The notes beneath the pieces were generated by a model. That model saw nothing but the letters and a program-made list of their open reading frames with translations. It was not told the DNA's origin and did no database searches. 64,000 nt of DNA from the NCBI GenBank assembly GCA_031769625.1, contig JAUIMM010000702.1, forward strand, positions 4,954,001 to 5,018,000. Reading direction: 5' to 3'. The first letter of the stretch is position 1; each line of letters begins with the position of its first letter. This document shows, in pieces, positions 60,401-64,000 of the stretch. This DNA is from Taudactylus pleione. Taxonomy: Eukaryota; Chordata; Amphibia; Anura; Myobatrachidae. The position numbers and the translations under genes were made by a program.

Positions 60401-61588
60401 CGCAATAGCTGTGGGTGGTCACCCACAGCTATGCGAGCGCCCAAGAGGCCGATCCAAAAAAAAAAATCCTGGCCCTGATTCAGAGCGAGCACTCTGTCAG
60501 AGCGAGCGGCTCTGAATCAGGCCCACTGTTTGCTGTGCTAGATGTACTGTATACACCTTGTCATATTGGCTGGAAATAAAAATGCTTTGAGGTGTTGTAC
60601 ACTTATGCTTTATCTCTCTATGTATTCTTACAAGATGGTTCCATGTGGAGACAAATTATGATCACTGGACCACCCCACCTCCCTCTGATGACCGAAGGTA
60701 TCCAGTTTTCTGCTTGTGTCTAAGAATCCTTCTGCATCTTAAAATGTTGAAATCCTGCAGTACCTTATTGCAATGTGTTCTTGCACGACTGTCTTACTTT
60801 CTTGTCTGCTGCTTGTGTCCAAACCTAAAATGAAAATGCCGGCAAAAATCCAAAAACTGCAGTTTGCGCATTTTTTCGCATATTTCTATAGAAGCCTGTG
60901 GGCTCCATTATCGCGTCCTGCACTGAGGGGGATCCCAAAGATCCCTCCCAGTGTCCCCTGTGGCGTGCGCGTCATTCTGAGCATGCACTGAAGGACACCA
61001 GAGGGACTTCTGGGTCATAAACCAAGAATTCTCTCTCGGGAGAGCTGTCCTTTGCAATTTTAATCGCATTTCTAGGTACATTCCGGCGTAATTAATGCCG
61101 GTATGTTCCCGATAAATGGCAGAATGTACCGCATTGCGGATACGATGCTTAGTACATCCCGTCCTATTTCTATAATTCTAGGTTGTAAACTTGCAAGGAG
61201 GGCACTCCTACCCCTTTGTCTATTTGTTATTACCCAGTCTCATTTTATTACTGTTTTGTTCCCAATTGCAAAGCGAAACAGAATATTATGATGCTACTGT
61301 ATATAATTAACTGCTAATAATAATTTGGAGCAGCATTTCTAATATCTACTAGAATATACTTAAGTCTCCATCTTCCTTCACACTACCCTTGGCATAACTT
61401 CTCTTCATTAAAATAATATGCTTAAGAATTGACTTAGTTAGTACTGAGAACCTGCATATTAAATAGTAAGTTATCTTACTGTATAAAATATTGATGTTTA
61501 CACTTATTATTTATGTTGCAGGACTCCAGCTATTAAAGCTCTAAATGCAACTGGACAAGCAAACATCAATACAGACTCTTTATATAAG
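24239..61588 (+). CDS. NAAA: N-acylethanolamine acid amidase (NAAA), exons 1-8, 3' end outside window
   Basis: NAAA is a lysosomal Ntn-hydrolase that cleaves palmitoylethanolamide and related N-acylethanolamines to fatty acid and ethanolamine at acid pH. The proenzyme cuts itself just before a catalytic Cys. Joined exons: 24239-24423, 27970-28137, 37258-37384, 37524-37614, 56551-56627, 57625-57797, 60635-60697, 61522-61588 (951 nt, 317 codons, no stop). All introns are GT-AG and the phases match. Visible marks are a signal peptide (residues 1-20, LLLLL core), FCTS with the nucleophile Cys120, HGRNLDYP with Arg136 and Asp139, the TRNRDGPAD segment (256-264) and ETNYDHW with Asn281. Cys120, Arg136, Asp139 and Asn281 each sit six residues before the human positions as I recall them (126, 142, 145, 287). 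Possible N-glycosylation sites are N30, N49, N148 and N303. About 40 C-terminal residues are missing because intron 8 runs past the right edge. Acid ceramidase is the nearest alternative, but [13 protein letters not shown] and [10 protein letters not shown] fit NAAA. Confidence 0.95.
24775..24945. mobile_element. Palindromic MITE in NAAA intron 1
   Basis: ggggtatatttactaaagtg and agagttttt pair with aaaaactctcacgttagtaa. Interior pairs include gatgttgctcatagcaccca with ggttgctgtgggcaacatc. Confidence 0.65.
25296..25612. mobile_element. TTAGGG-like-core MITE, copy 3
   Basis: Left gggatgtagttaccatccca and ggttgggatgctgg; right gtcggcatcccgaccgccag and ttatacccaatcc. The core is a run of ggttaggtttaggcac and gggttaggggttagggtac. 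Best-preserved short copy. Confidence 0.75.
25750..26262. mobile_element. Two adjacent MITEs with GTACACACTAG ends
   Basis: ctagtgtgtacccgctacgt (25810) faces cggtacacactagacggcc (26009). A second unit begins cttaatgtcgggtacacact (26026) and ends aagtgtgtaccggccttaa. Both carry agcgagggccatgctgccg. No gene. Confidence 0.6.
26790..26993. mobile_element. hAT-type MITE, copy 3 of 3
   Basis: Starts cacaggttctcaaactcgct and ends gagtttgagaaccactg, flanked by an exact 8-bp duplication GTCTATAG (26782-26789, 26994-27001). Confidence 0.9.
27080..27340. other. Intron 1 segment, possible LINE 3' tail remnant
   Basis: The pyrimidine-rich stretch and the tgtgtgctgcggagaccttg end loosely resemble the 3' tails of L2/CR1-type LINEs (tgtaaagcgctgcggaat). 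Too decayed for more than a weak call. Confidence 0.25.
27396..27695. mobile_element. TTAGGG-like-core MITE, copy 4
   Basis: Left gggatgtagttattatccca with catcccgacggtaag; right gccggcatcctgagcgccag then cctgtacccaaccc. The core is tandem agggttaggctgcg. Confidence 0.7.
27970..28137 (+). CDS. NAAA: NAAA exon 2
   Basis: Follows ttttacag and ends before gtaagt. It encodes [19 protein letters not shown] and VALNLCYEA, which align with the human alpha-subunit segment (PKWVH, FTGEIRG, NLAYE). It enters and leaves in phase 2. Confidence 0.93.
28430..28937. mobile_element. TTAGGG-like-core MITE, copy 5
   Basis: ccgacagccggcttcccgat at the left and a gccgggattcc end at the right enclose about ten gggttagggttaggcacccc blocks over about 28590-28860. 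Exact ends uncertain. Confidence 0.65.
28941..29115. mobile_element. Palindromic MITE in NAAA intron 2
   Basis: ctttttactaagcagtgtta pairs with taacactgcttagtaaatag. Inner arms agtgaaaagtaataaggtgc and gcaccttatcacttttcact. Related to the MITE at 5476-6258 (shared gtttgaaaaatgacagt). Confidence 0.7.
29395..29650. repeat. GATATCGTT-rich MITE fragment
   Basis: gcgataatgatatcgttcaa and aacgatatctatgatcgtcc with gatcgtaccgtgtgtatgc at the right. Resembles 23180-23335. Confidence 0.4.
30043..30232 (+). repeat. GA-rich low-complexity tract
   Basis: Purine-rich agagacagagaggg tract on the + strand. Lys/Arg/Glu-rich frames here are artefacts. Confidence 0.75.
30233..31033. other. NAAA intron 2, no feature supported
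   Basis: Intron sequence. The segment near 30575-30780 has several CpG and tccga motifs and may be an old MITE, but no paired ends were found. Confidence 0.3.
31037..31601. mobile_element. Harbinger-type non-autonomous element
   Basis: Left ggacctgattcatgcccact and right gcgagtgggtctgaatgagctc. Left flank TTA, right flank ATA (diverged). The interior is inverted relative to the copy at 5641 (caagcaccttcccctg / ggaaggtgcttgtg). Confidence 0.65.
31905..32395. mobile_element. TTAGGG-like-core MITE, copy 6
   Basis: Left tagtcagattaccgccgtcc, ggaatcccgac; right cttccggtgtcggtat and ccgctggcattacataccg. The core has gggttaggcaccccgaaagg-type blocks. Confidence 0.65.
32560..33660 (+). pseudogene. 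Decayed L2/Rex1-like LINE fragment
   Basis: On the + strand near 33478-33610 the translation reads DEVTSLI with stops, then a Pro/Ser-rich stretch, resembling the segment before the reverse transcriptase palm in L2/Rex1-type LINEs. Many stops and shifts. A possible old hAT insertion (about 32765-33010, right end gccagtccggccctg) interrupts it. Confidence 0.35.
33950..34398. mobile_element. Harbinger-type non-autonomous element, 449 bp
   Basis: Ends gggctgattcgaagg and caactctaaatcaggccc, flanked by AAT on both sides (33947-33949, 34399-34401). The interior has three tandem gtgttacgggagtgtccatg copies (about 34137-34200). Confidence 0.7.
34402..34912. other. NAAA intron 2, nothing recognised
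   Basis: AT-rich intron sequence without coding or repeat signals. Confidence 0.3.
34915..35320. mobile_element. MITE with CTRGCCATACACCT ends, copy 2
   Basis: Left gctggccatacacctacacg and right atgcaggtgtatggctagc. Shares gagctccctggcagtcccgg and atacgatc-type palindromes with 19389-19797. Confidence 0.7.
35321..36024. other. NAAA intron 2, short repeat pieces only
   Basis: Contains a tatggagccctaggcaacat / gggcccccttac patch (35523-35570), a common hAT-end remnant type. Otherwise AT-rich. Confidence 0.3.
36025..36500. mobile_element. hAT left end with internal 30-bp tandem repeat
   Basis: Begins cagtggttcccaaacttttt, a hAT-type terminus, then irregular copies of cagtagtagtgcccattatg / caatgcccc run to about 36480. 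No matching right end found, so the element is probably truncated. Confidence 0.55.
36850..37200. mobile_element. Possible MITE just before NAAA exon 3
   Basis: ggaatgcaattaaccatt at the left and gggctaattgaatagctttg at the right are partly inverted. Inner pairs include ggattttttttccac / gtgctgaaaaaaaaatcc. Ends about 60 bp before exon 3. Confidence 0.35.
37258..37384 (+). CDS. NAAA: NAAA exon 3 (autocleavage site and catalytic Cys)
   Basis: Follows aacacag and ends before gtaatg. It encodes [20 protein letters not shown] and LDYPF. The Cys of FCTS is the N-terminal nucleophile of the beta subunit after self-cleavage; Arg and Asp of GRNLDYP are the conserved active-site residues. Confidence 0.95.
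37524..37614 (+). CDS. NAAA: NAAA exon 4
   Basis: Follows cttttctag and ends in phase 1 before gtatat. It encodes [20 protein letters not shown] and KFTVSGD, nearly identical to human NAAA in this region. It is separated from exon 3 by only 139 bp. Confidence 0.95.
37988..38142 (+). repeat. DIRS left inverted terminal repeat
   Basis: tttctacttcagggtccata at its outer end. It pairs with 43722-43880 through cttggatctggatccacggg and gctttagctcccaggatgca. Confidence 0.88.
39177..40635 (+). pseudogene. DIRS gag-like ORF, broken
   Basis: Starts [12 protein letters not shown]. The frame meets an in-frame TGA (39361) and TAG (39640), then shifts at about 39890 and again at about 40410. After the first shift it reads a conserved-looking segment with [14 protein letters not shown] and RRSLWLRSW, typical of the C-terminal part of vertebrate DIRS gag. 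The tail is Ser/Lys-rich. At least four lesions mean it cannot make full-length Gag. Confidence 0.7.
40709..42439 (+). pseudogene. DIRS reverse transcriptase-RNase H, frameshifted
   Basis: The RT part has [26 protein letters not shown] and the catalytic YLDD (41168-41179). A stop at about 41273 and shifts near 41450 and 42110 break the frame. The RNase H part has [18 protein letters not shown] and [15 protein letters not shown]; the Asp expected before NATT is Glu here. It continues through [15 protein letters not shown] to a C-terminal stretch with [12 protein letters not shown]. An in-frame TGA follows DASLRG, and another stop follows HQGGTRS. It would copy the element's RNA if intact; this copy is not. 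Confidence 0.85.
42175..43443 (+). CDS. DIRS tyrosine recombinase
   Basis: Frame open for 422 residues. Tyrosine recombinases join the element's circular DNA to the target through a tyrosine-DNA bond. Visible motifs are [11 protein letters not shown] with the first catalytic Arg (about residue 233), HSTR with His360 and Arg363, and FLRFY with the nucleophile Tyr396. These fit the R-HxxR-Y set of DIRS and crypton-like enzymes. The first residues (about 1-70) overlap the RT-RNase H C-terminus in another frame and may not belong, so the true start is uncertain; the recombinase-like part begins near residue 85. It ends 20 bp before the internal complementary region. Confidence 0.85.
   Translation: MVVSPSVSVSSNLPAPSGTQKDQTGRRHVSAGGSNLARMSLVLRSQGPVCRRSVPSASTLGSAVSGSLPLPGSGSTVFDGMALKTAVLRSRGFSSSVNSTMLRACKPASARIYHRVWHTYFQWYESRSYDPQVFRVSRILGFLQSGLDLGLRLASLKVHVSALSVWFQRRIASLPDVHTLFQGVLRFQPPVAPWDLAVILRVLQGPPFEPVESVDLKWLTLKTVFLLALASARRVSELGALSCNPPFLIFHQDRAVLRTRPEFLPKVVSKFHINQELVVPAFQAPGLTAGEASPDVVRALRIYVEQTACVRKSDSLFILFVGRPTPLMETKQTLARWLCSVIGEAYIQEPLPVSVSVKAHSTRSVGPSWAARRGASAVQLCKTATWSSIQTFLRFYAFDTFASQDASFGRRILLSAQEHPRH
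43464..43575 (+). repeat. DIRS internal complementary region
   Basis: The reverse complement of the element's left end (ggtcaaccctgtggaccccc to gaagtagaaa) is joined directly to the reverse complement of its right end (caagagatatggtaagaact to gtccacaggg). This is the circle-junction template expected in DIRS replication. Confidence 0.88.
43722..43912 (-). repeat. DIRS right inverted terminal repeat
   Basis: Inverted copy of 37988-38142 with an outer extension of about 40 bp (gaaacagagataacaaagg to atatctcttgttt) that is absent on the left but present in the internal complementary region. Confidence 0.85.
43913..44690. other. NAAA intron 4, nothing recognised
   Basis: No gene or repeat end supported. 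A short cctgcacctgtttgcaggg hairpin is present at about 44222-44240. Confidence 0.3.
44700..45005. mobile_element. TTAGGG-like-core MITE, copy 7 (inverted)
   Basis: Core reads cctaaccctccccggtgcct on the + strand, that is TTAGGG-like on the minus strand. Ends ggatactggtggtcagaatc and gaatccccgcggtcgggata. Confidence 0.7.
45376..46985 (+). mobile_element. Tc1/mariner element, 1610 bp
   Basis: Terminal inverted repeats begin cagtgcatccggaaagtatt and extend through cgcttcacttt, cacattttgttatg and caaaattctacacacaatac. TA is duplicated at both sides (45374-45375, 46986-46987). The transposase inside is broken. Confidence 0.92.
45778..46769 (+). pseudogene. Tc1-like transposase, broken
   Basis: A DDE transposase that binds the inverted repeats and inserts at TA. 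The paired N-terminal helix-turn-helix region is visible ([20 protein letters not shown], then [17 protein letters not shown]). Shifts follow at about 45840, 46070 and beyond. The segment with the first catalytic Asp is damaged: after caaaccatgaaagacaaaga the expected Asp codon is missing and the frame runs into TGA. The second Asp ([11 protein letters not shown], about 46470) and the third acidic residue ([11 protein letters not shown], about 46575) are present. The length matches the usual 330-340 codons once lesions are allowed for. Confidence 0.9.
47731..49738 (+). CDS. Harbinger Myb/SANT-like protein 1 (three exons, 227 aa)
   Basis: Joined exons 47731-48004, 49029-49328 and 49629-49738 give 227 residues plus TAG, with phases 1 and 1 matching. 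Exon 1 holds a Myb/SANT-like trihelix domain: [16 protein letters not shown], then [16 protein letters not shown], and [15 protein letters not shown]. Exon 2 is Pro/Ser-rich with an acidic GSSEEDHG. Exon 3 is a predicted amphipathic helix ([20 protein letters not shown]) that may mediate dimer or partner contact. In other Harbingers the Myb-like protein binds the ends and brings the transposase to the nucleus; that role is assumed here. A second ATG at 47761 is a plausible alternative start. An AATAAA lies at 49765. A 50-bp minisatellite fills intron 1. Confidence 0.75.
48051..48925 (+). repeat. 50-bp minisatellite, about 17 copies
   Basis: Unit catgttttcctgtctgttct, atttattatttgtactcata, tctgcgtStg. 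Copies are nearly identical apart from a G/C site and one a/t change at about 48385. It lies inside intron 1 of Myb-like gene 1. The long Cys/Phe/Leu-rich frames across it are repeat artefacts. Confidence 0.95.
49765..49770 (+). terminator. Poly(A) signal AATAAA, Myb-like gene 1
   Basis: AATAAA 26 bp after the TAG stop of Myb-like gene 1. Confidence 0.6.
50208..50213 (-). terminator. Poly(A) signal AATAAA for the minus-strand transposase
   Basis: TTTATT on the + strand, about 350 bp after the last recognised transposase exon. Assigned by position. Confidence 0.4.
50567..51695 (-). pseudogene. HARBI1-type Harbinger transposase with premature stop
   Basis: A DDE nuclease that would cut and insert the element. 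Exon A runs from about 51695 down to 51002 (donor GTAAGT) and exon B from 50923 down to 50567 (donor GTAAGT). It reads [49 protein letters not shown] with the first Asp (about 51227), [10 protein letters not shown] with the second Asp (about 51077), [19 protein letters not shown], and [18 protein letters not shown] with the catalytic Glu (50811-50813). An in-frame TAA at 50847-50849 falls between the second Asp and the Glu. The frame is open on both sides of it. The ATG at 51582-51584 is internal; the frame stays open upstream to a TGA at 51696-51698 without another ATG, so the original start is lost or in an unseen exon. The last short exon is not resolved. Confidence 0.85.
52041..52554 (+). 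repeat. 48-bp minisatellite, about 10.7 copies
   Basis: Unit gtcaaaaatgcggtaattaa, ttcgcaaatgcaagtcRcta, caccaaca. The units alternate cgcta and cacta. It lies between the 5' ends of the divergent transposase and Myb-like gene 2. Because 48 is a multiple of three it is open in frames on both strands; no protein is inferred. Confidence 0.95.
53050..54336 (+). CDS. Harbinger Myb/SANT-like protein 2 (four exons, 342 aa)
   Basis: Joined exons 53050-53089, 53184-53427, 53505-53713 and 53801-54336 give 342 residues plus TGA; every phase matches and all sites are GT-AG. Residues about 30-110 are a Myb/SANT-like DNA-binding domain ([46 protein letters not shown]), close to the NAIF1-like type. An acidic linker follows. 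A C-terminal region has heptad-like [20 protein letters not shown] and [14 protein letters not shown] (possible coiled coil) and ends in a basic AKRARKR, a likely nuclear signal. The start at 53050 is chosen because only this ATG gives the phase-1 donor needed for exon 2. AATAAA lies at 54542. It differs from Myb-like protein 1 in length and outside the domain. Confidence 0.8.
54542..54547 (+). terminator. Poly(A) signal AATAAA, Myb-like gene 2
   Basis: AATAAA about 205 bp after the TGA stop of Myb-like gene 2. Confidence 0.55.
55364..56550. other. NAAA intron 4 right part, no feature
   Basis: AT-rich sequence up to the exon 5 acceptor. No repeat ends or coding segments supported. Confidence 0.35.
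56551..56627 (+). CDS. NAAA: NAAA exon 5
   Basis: Follows ggccacag and ends before gtaagt. It encodes [14 protein letters not shown] and SPVSWLIRD, matching human GWWWENAIAALF and PVSWLIRA. It lies after the 18.9-kb intron 4. Confidence 0.93.
56848..57180. mobile_element. MITE host of a nested hAT MITE, intron 5
   Basis: gtagatttaccaaagcttct at the left and agaagcttttctaaatatac at the right are inverted and enclose the hAT MITE at 56945-57103. Confidence 0.5.
56945..57103. mobile_element. hAT MITE, 159 bp
   Basis: Starts cagggataggcaactcgtgg and ends ttgcctacccctg, flanked by an exact 8-bp duplication TTCTATAA (56937-56944, 57104-57111). Confidence 0.9.
57625..57797 (+). CDS. NAAA: NAAA exon 6
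   Basis: Follows catgccag and ends before gtgagt in phase 2. It encodes [31 protein letters not shown] and [16 protein letters not shown], the most conserved stretch of NAAA. Confidence 0.95.
58114..58620. mobile_element. Harbinger-type non-autonomous element, 507 bp
   Basis: Ends gggcctgattcagcatggat and atccatgctgaatcaggccc are inverted without mismatch over 20 bp. Flanked by ATA on both sides (58111-58113, 58621-58623). In NAAA intron 6. Confidence 0.82.
58717..59735. mobile_element. TTAGGG-like-core MITE, copy 8, split by a nested element
   Basis: gggatgcagtcgagatgccg (58718) and cccgatcgtcggcatcccga (59329) belong to one end, now separated by the element at 58746-59323. The core of gggttagggttaggcacccc blocks runs to about 59660. 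Confidence 0.65.
58746..59323. mobile_element. Harbinger-type non-autonomous element, 578 bp, nested
   Basis: Ends gggccttattcagagcc and gtggctctgaatcaggccc, flanked by TAA on both sides (58743-58745, 59324-59326), the TWA duplication of PIF/Harbinger elements. The 162-residue frame inside is not a recognised protein. Confidence 0.82.
59971..60524. mobile_element. Harbinger-type non-autonomous element
   Basis: Ends gggcctgattcagacctggt and gcggctctgaatcaggccc. GC-rich interior with inverted blocks (cgagaccctaccacaagggt, ctcgtcgcaagccc). A second internal ccctgattcagagcg near 60475 suggests a compound end. Interior shared with 62846-63305. Confidence 0.7.
60635..60697 (+). CDS. NAAA: NAAA exon 7
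   Basis: Follows cttacaag and ends before gtatcc. It encodes [11 protein letters not shown] and PPSDDR; the Asn of ETNYDHW is the conserved oxyanion-hole Asn of the family. 63 bp, phase 2 to phase 2. Confidence 0.93.
61160..61320 (+). repeat. LINE/SINE 3' tail remnant
   Basis: The ggttgtaaacttgcaaggag / ggcactcctacccctttgtc / ttgcaaagcg / gaatattatgatgct order matches the widespread L2/CR1-type tail of fish and frogs. Decayed. In NAAA intron 7. Confidence 0.45.
61522..61588 (+). CDS. NAAA: NAAA exon 8, last exon in window
   Basis: Follows atgttgcag and ends before gttgga. It encodes [16 protein letters not shown], matching human [16 protein letters not shown]. The donor is gttgga, weaker than the others. 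No later exon (expected ILSVVPVYN-like) is found before 64000. Confidence 0.92.
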
Positions 61589-61912
61589 GTTGGACGACTT
61601 ATAACTTATATTTCATTGTTTCACTTGTAAATAGAGAAAGTTAATTATGGTAATCTGAATTATTGCAAGATGATCACAAAATGTAATACTTTACAGACAA
61701 ACCAGCAGGAAAGGCCATAAAATCTGCCAGAGTTCCATAAATTGATAAGTATCCTATTAAATAATAATTTTCGTCTATAAAGAATTAATTTAATATATAT
61801 TGTCCAATGTCACTCTCTGGCATTTCACTGCAGCAATGTTAAGATGAAAAGTTGAATATGATATTGATATGATATTGCCTCCACATGTAATTACAAGCAG
61901 CTTATGTTGCAT

Positions 61913-62502
61913 CCCACTTCTGATTTAGACATGGTCGCTAGATGCCTTCACACGCAGCCGTCAGCTGCCAAACTATGCAATTCACGCGATCGCACGGCAA
62001 GACATTAGCACGCCCACTATGTCTTGGCGTGCAATCGCGGTGTGTATTTAGACGCCCACCAGCCTGTCACAAGACGCCCACTTTCCCTTAGTAACACCAC
62101 GTCATCTCCAGGAAGTGTATGTAACATCGGACCCATACGCAGCACGTGGTTGACCATACCCTAGCGCAAGCACTGCGAGTGCTGCAGTGTGTAATACAGC
62201 CATGTGACGTGTACTATGATGCTGCGTCTTAATTATGCACGCCCCTGAAATTACGTTTTGACGCTCAGGCACACCTGCGTTTGCACCACCAAAGCCCTGT
62301 TTCCATCTACCTCCCCCTGTCACCACCCACAAACGGCACATCCTCATACTCGCGGAGCATCTGTGTACTCGCTGCGGTCGCTTCCCCATCGCAGTGTCTG
62401 GTTCATGCAGGCATACTGCATCTTATACGCATGCGTAGATTGCGAAAATCTGCCAGCTACGTGCGAACGCAGGGTTGCGCCCAGGTCTGAATCTGGCCCT
62501 GT
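61913..62502. mobile_element. Harbinger-type non-autonomous element, diverged
   Basis: Left cttctgatttagacatggtc and right gcccaggtctgaatctggccc. The interior shares cacgtcatctccaggaagtg with 10968-11564 and gcgcaagcactgcga. Target duplication not clear. Confidence 0.6.
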
Positions 62503-62845
62503 CCTAATAATGATAGCTGATACAGGTCAAAACTTCTAAAATATTTGCCAGCTAAGCAGCTGTTGATCCACCAGTCCATACAGTCTGTTATTGAAACAAA
62601 AGTTTGTTGAGCTGTCAGTAACTCTGACCTGAATTGGCAGCCTACTGTAAAGGAGCTAAAAAGAGATGTATAAACATAGTTAGATAAAAATACTTTAAAT
62701 ACTTCTATTTTTCATTGCATATTATTCAGCTCAGTAATATACAACCTTTAATAAATAATGTCTTTATTTACTCTTTAAAAAGAATAATACAGGTAGTCCG
62801 ACTATTTTCATGTTTAAGAAATACAGTTTGATTGCAACAATCTGT

Positions 62846-63305
62846 GGACCTCATTCAGAGGTGCTCACAAAATGCGAGCGCTCGCTCTGAATGAGGGCGG
62901 CCGCATCTAAAAAATGATCCGGCCTCCTGGCCGCTCGCCACAGCTTTAACGAGCGGCCAGGATGATGGTCGCGATGGTCTTGCAACGAGACCCTTGTGGT
63001 AGGGTCTCGTCTGCCGCAAGCCCCAGTGAGCTTTCGGCTCTATTAGAGCCGGAAGCTCACCACTGACATCACTCGTGATGTCAGTGGGTCCGCCCCCAAA
63101 CGCCTCCGTTTGTGAAGCCACCTTCCCCGCCATGCCTACAAGACGGGGCGAGCTGTCGATCAACATTGACAGCCGCCCTTTTGTAGTGAGACCTGGAGCG
63201 AGAGAATTTCTCTTTTGCTCCGGGGCTTGTGCACGCGCAGTGCGGCCGCTGCGCGTGCGCAGGGACTGACATCGACCCGCTTGCGAGCGGGTCTGAATGA
63301 GACCC
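62846..63305. mobile_element. Harbinger-type non-autonomous element with CTCATTCAGA ends
   Basis: Left ggacctcattcagaggtgct and right gcgggtctgaatgagaccc. The end motif is that of the 8.26-kb Harbinger. Interior GC-rich and related to 59971-60524 (gagacccttgtggtagggtc, gacatcactcgtgatgtcag). Confidence 0.7.
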
Positions 63306-63529
63306 TGTGTTCACAATGCTGCATAATAAAATGGACTTACACACGTTGCTGAAAATGATGGAGGATGTATATCAAATCACTCAAAGGGGTATATTTACTA
63401 AGTGTTAGGATTTCAAATCCGTTAGTTTTCTGTGGTTTTGTCTTCCGGATTTAAAAGGACAATAATATTTAATATGCAGGAAAGAGGTTTTTTTCTCCGT
63501 GGATTGCTGAAGCAGTGAATGAAACCTCA

Positions 63530-63950
63530 TACCCTTTTACACCAAAGTGCCAGGTATGACCAAGGATTTGGTACACTTTTCCAACCCGGATCAGACCTGG
63601 GACAGACCCTTTTTCTACTGCTGTGCCAACCCGGAGTATGCCCAGGTCAGCATCGTTCACACCGGAGCCGAGTCTGCAATGACCCGGTGTTGAAGTTGAC
63701 GCTTGGAGATGATGTAATCTCCAAGTACCACTGAAGCAAGCCAATAAGGTAGCATGCGGCATGACCCATGTCATCGTGACCATTTACACTGCAGGGTGAC
63801 ACGGGTACGACCCATGGCCAACCCTGCAAGCTACCTGAGCTGGATCCCCGGGTCCCTGGACCCGGGTGGATCCATTTACACTGACAAAAATCCCGGGTTG
63901 ATGCGCGTTCACGTGCAACAACCCAGGATTTTCATGTCGGTGTAAAAGAG
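63530..63950. mobile_element. MITE with CCTTTTACACC ends
   Basis: Left acccttttacaccaaagtgc and right atgtcggtgtaaaagaggt are inverted. The interior has paired cccgggt and acccggg motifs (ggatccccgggtccctggac). In NAAA intron 8; no exon seen between it and the window end. Confidence 0.55.
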
Positions 63951-64000
63951 GTAATAGTTAGTTAGAGGTCAAACCAATTATTTTCTCATTACTTCCTTAA

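Noticed and set aside
61589..64000. Search for NAAA exon 9
   Set aside because: No segment encoding the expected ILSVVPVYN-like sequence with an acceptor was found; the remaining exons are taken to lie beyond 64000.

Overview
The window looks like a piece of a large, transposon-rich vertebrate genome, most likely an anuran amphibian. This rests on three observations: eight consecutive exons of a vertebrate NAAA-like gene, a DIRS-type tyrosine-recombinase retrotransposon of the kind frogs carry, and dense Harbinger, hAT, Tc1 and hammerhead/Penelope-like repeats. The species cannot be named from sequence alone.

The only clear host gene is NAAA (N-acylethanolamine acid amidase) on the + strand. 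Its eight visible coding exons lie between 24239 and 61588. All splice phases agree and give 317 codons without a stop, through the signal peptide, the catalytic Cys (residue 120), the HGRNLDYP segment and the ETNYDHW segment. The last roughly 40 residues must lie past the right edge. Intron 4 is about 18.9 kb and holds three large mobile elements.

Layout. 1-24 kb is intergenic and upstream sequence made of repeats: a 3.1-kb Penelope-like inverted-repeat element with a hammerhead-like core (2216-5324), nested Harbinger-type MITEs, a pyrimidine-rich minisatellite, and several hAT elements bounded by exact 8-bp target duplications (one with a Harbinger-type element nested inside it). 24-37 kb holds NAAA exons 1-2 and long introns full of MITEs. 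One recurring MITE-like family has a TTAGGG-like core. 37.2-37.6 kb holds exons 3 and 4. 37.99-43.91 kb is a DIRS-type element with gag, RT-RNase H and tyrosine recombinase, plus diagnostic inverted ends and an internal complementary region. 45.38-46.99 kb is a decayed Tc1 element. 47.10-55.36 kb is a near-complete Harbinger element. 56.5-61.6 kb holds exons 5-8 among further MITEs.

The most interesting system is the 8.26-kb Harbinger element. It carries three genes instead of the usual two: a HARBI1-type transposase on the minus strand and, on either side, two different spliced plus-strand genes with Myb/SANT-like DNA-binding domains. Both Myb genes have intact reading frames and good splice sites. 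The transposase has an in-frame stop between its second catalytic Asp and its catalytic Glu. Two long minisatellites (50-bp and 48-bp units) lie inside the element. Several short non-autonomous elements in the window share its terminal motif and 3-bp A/T target duplications.
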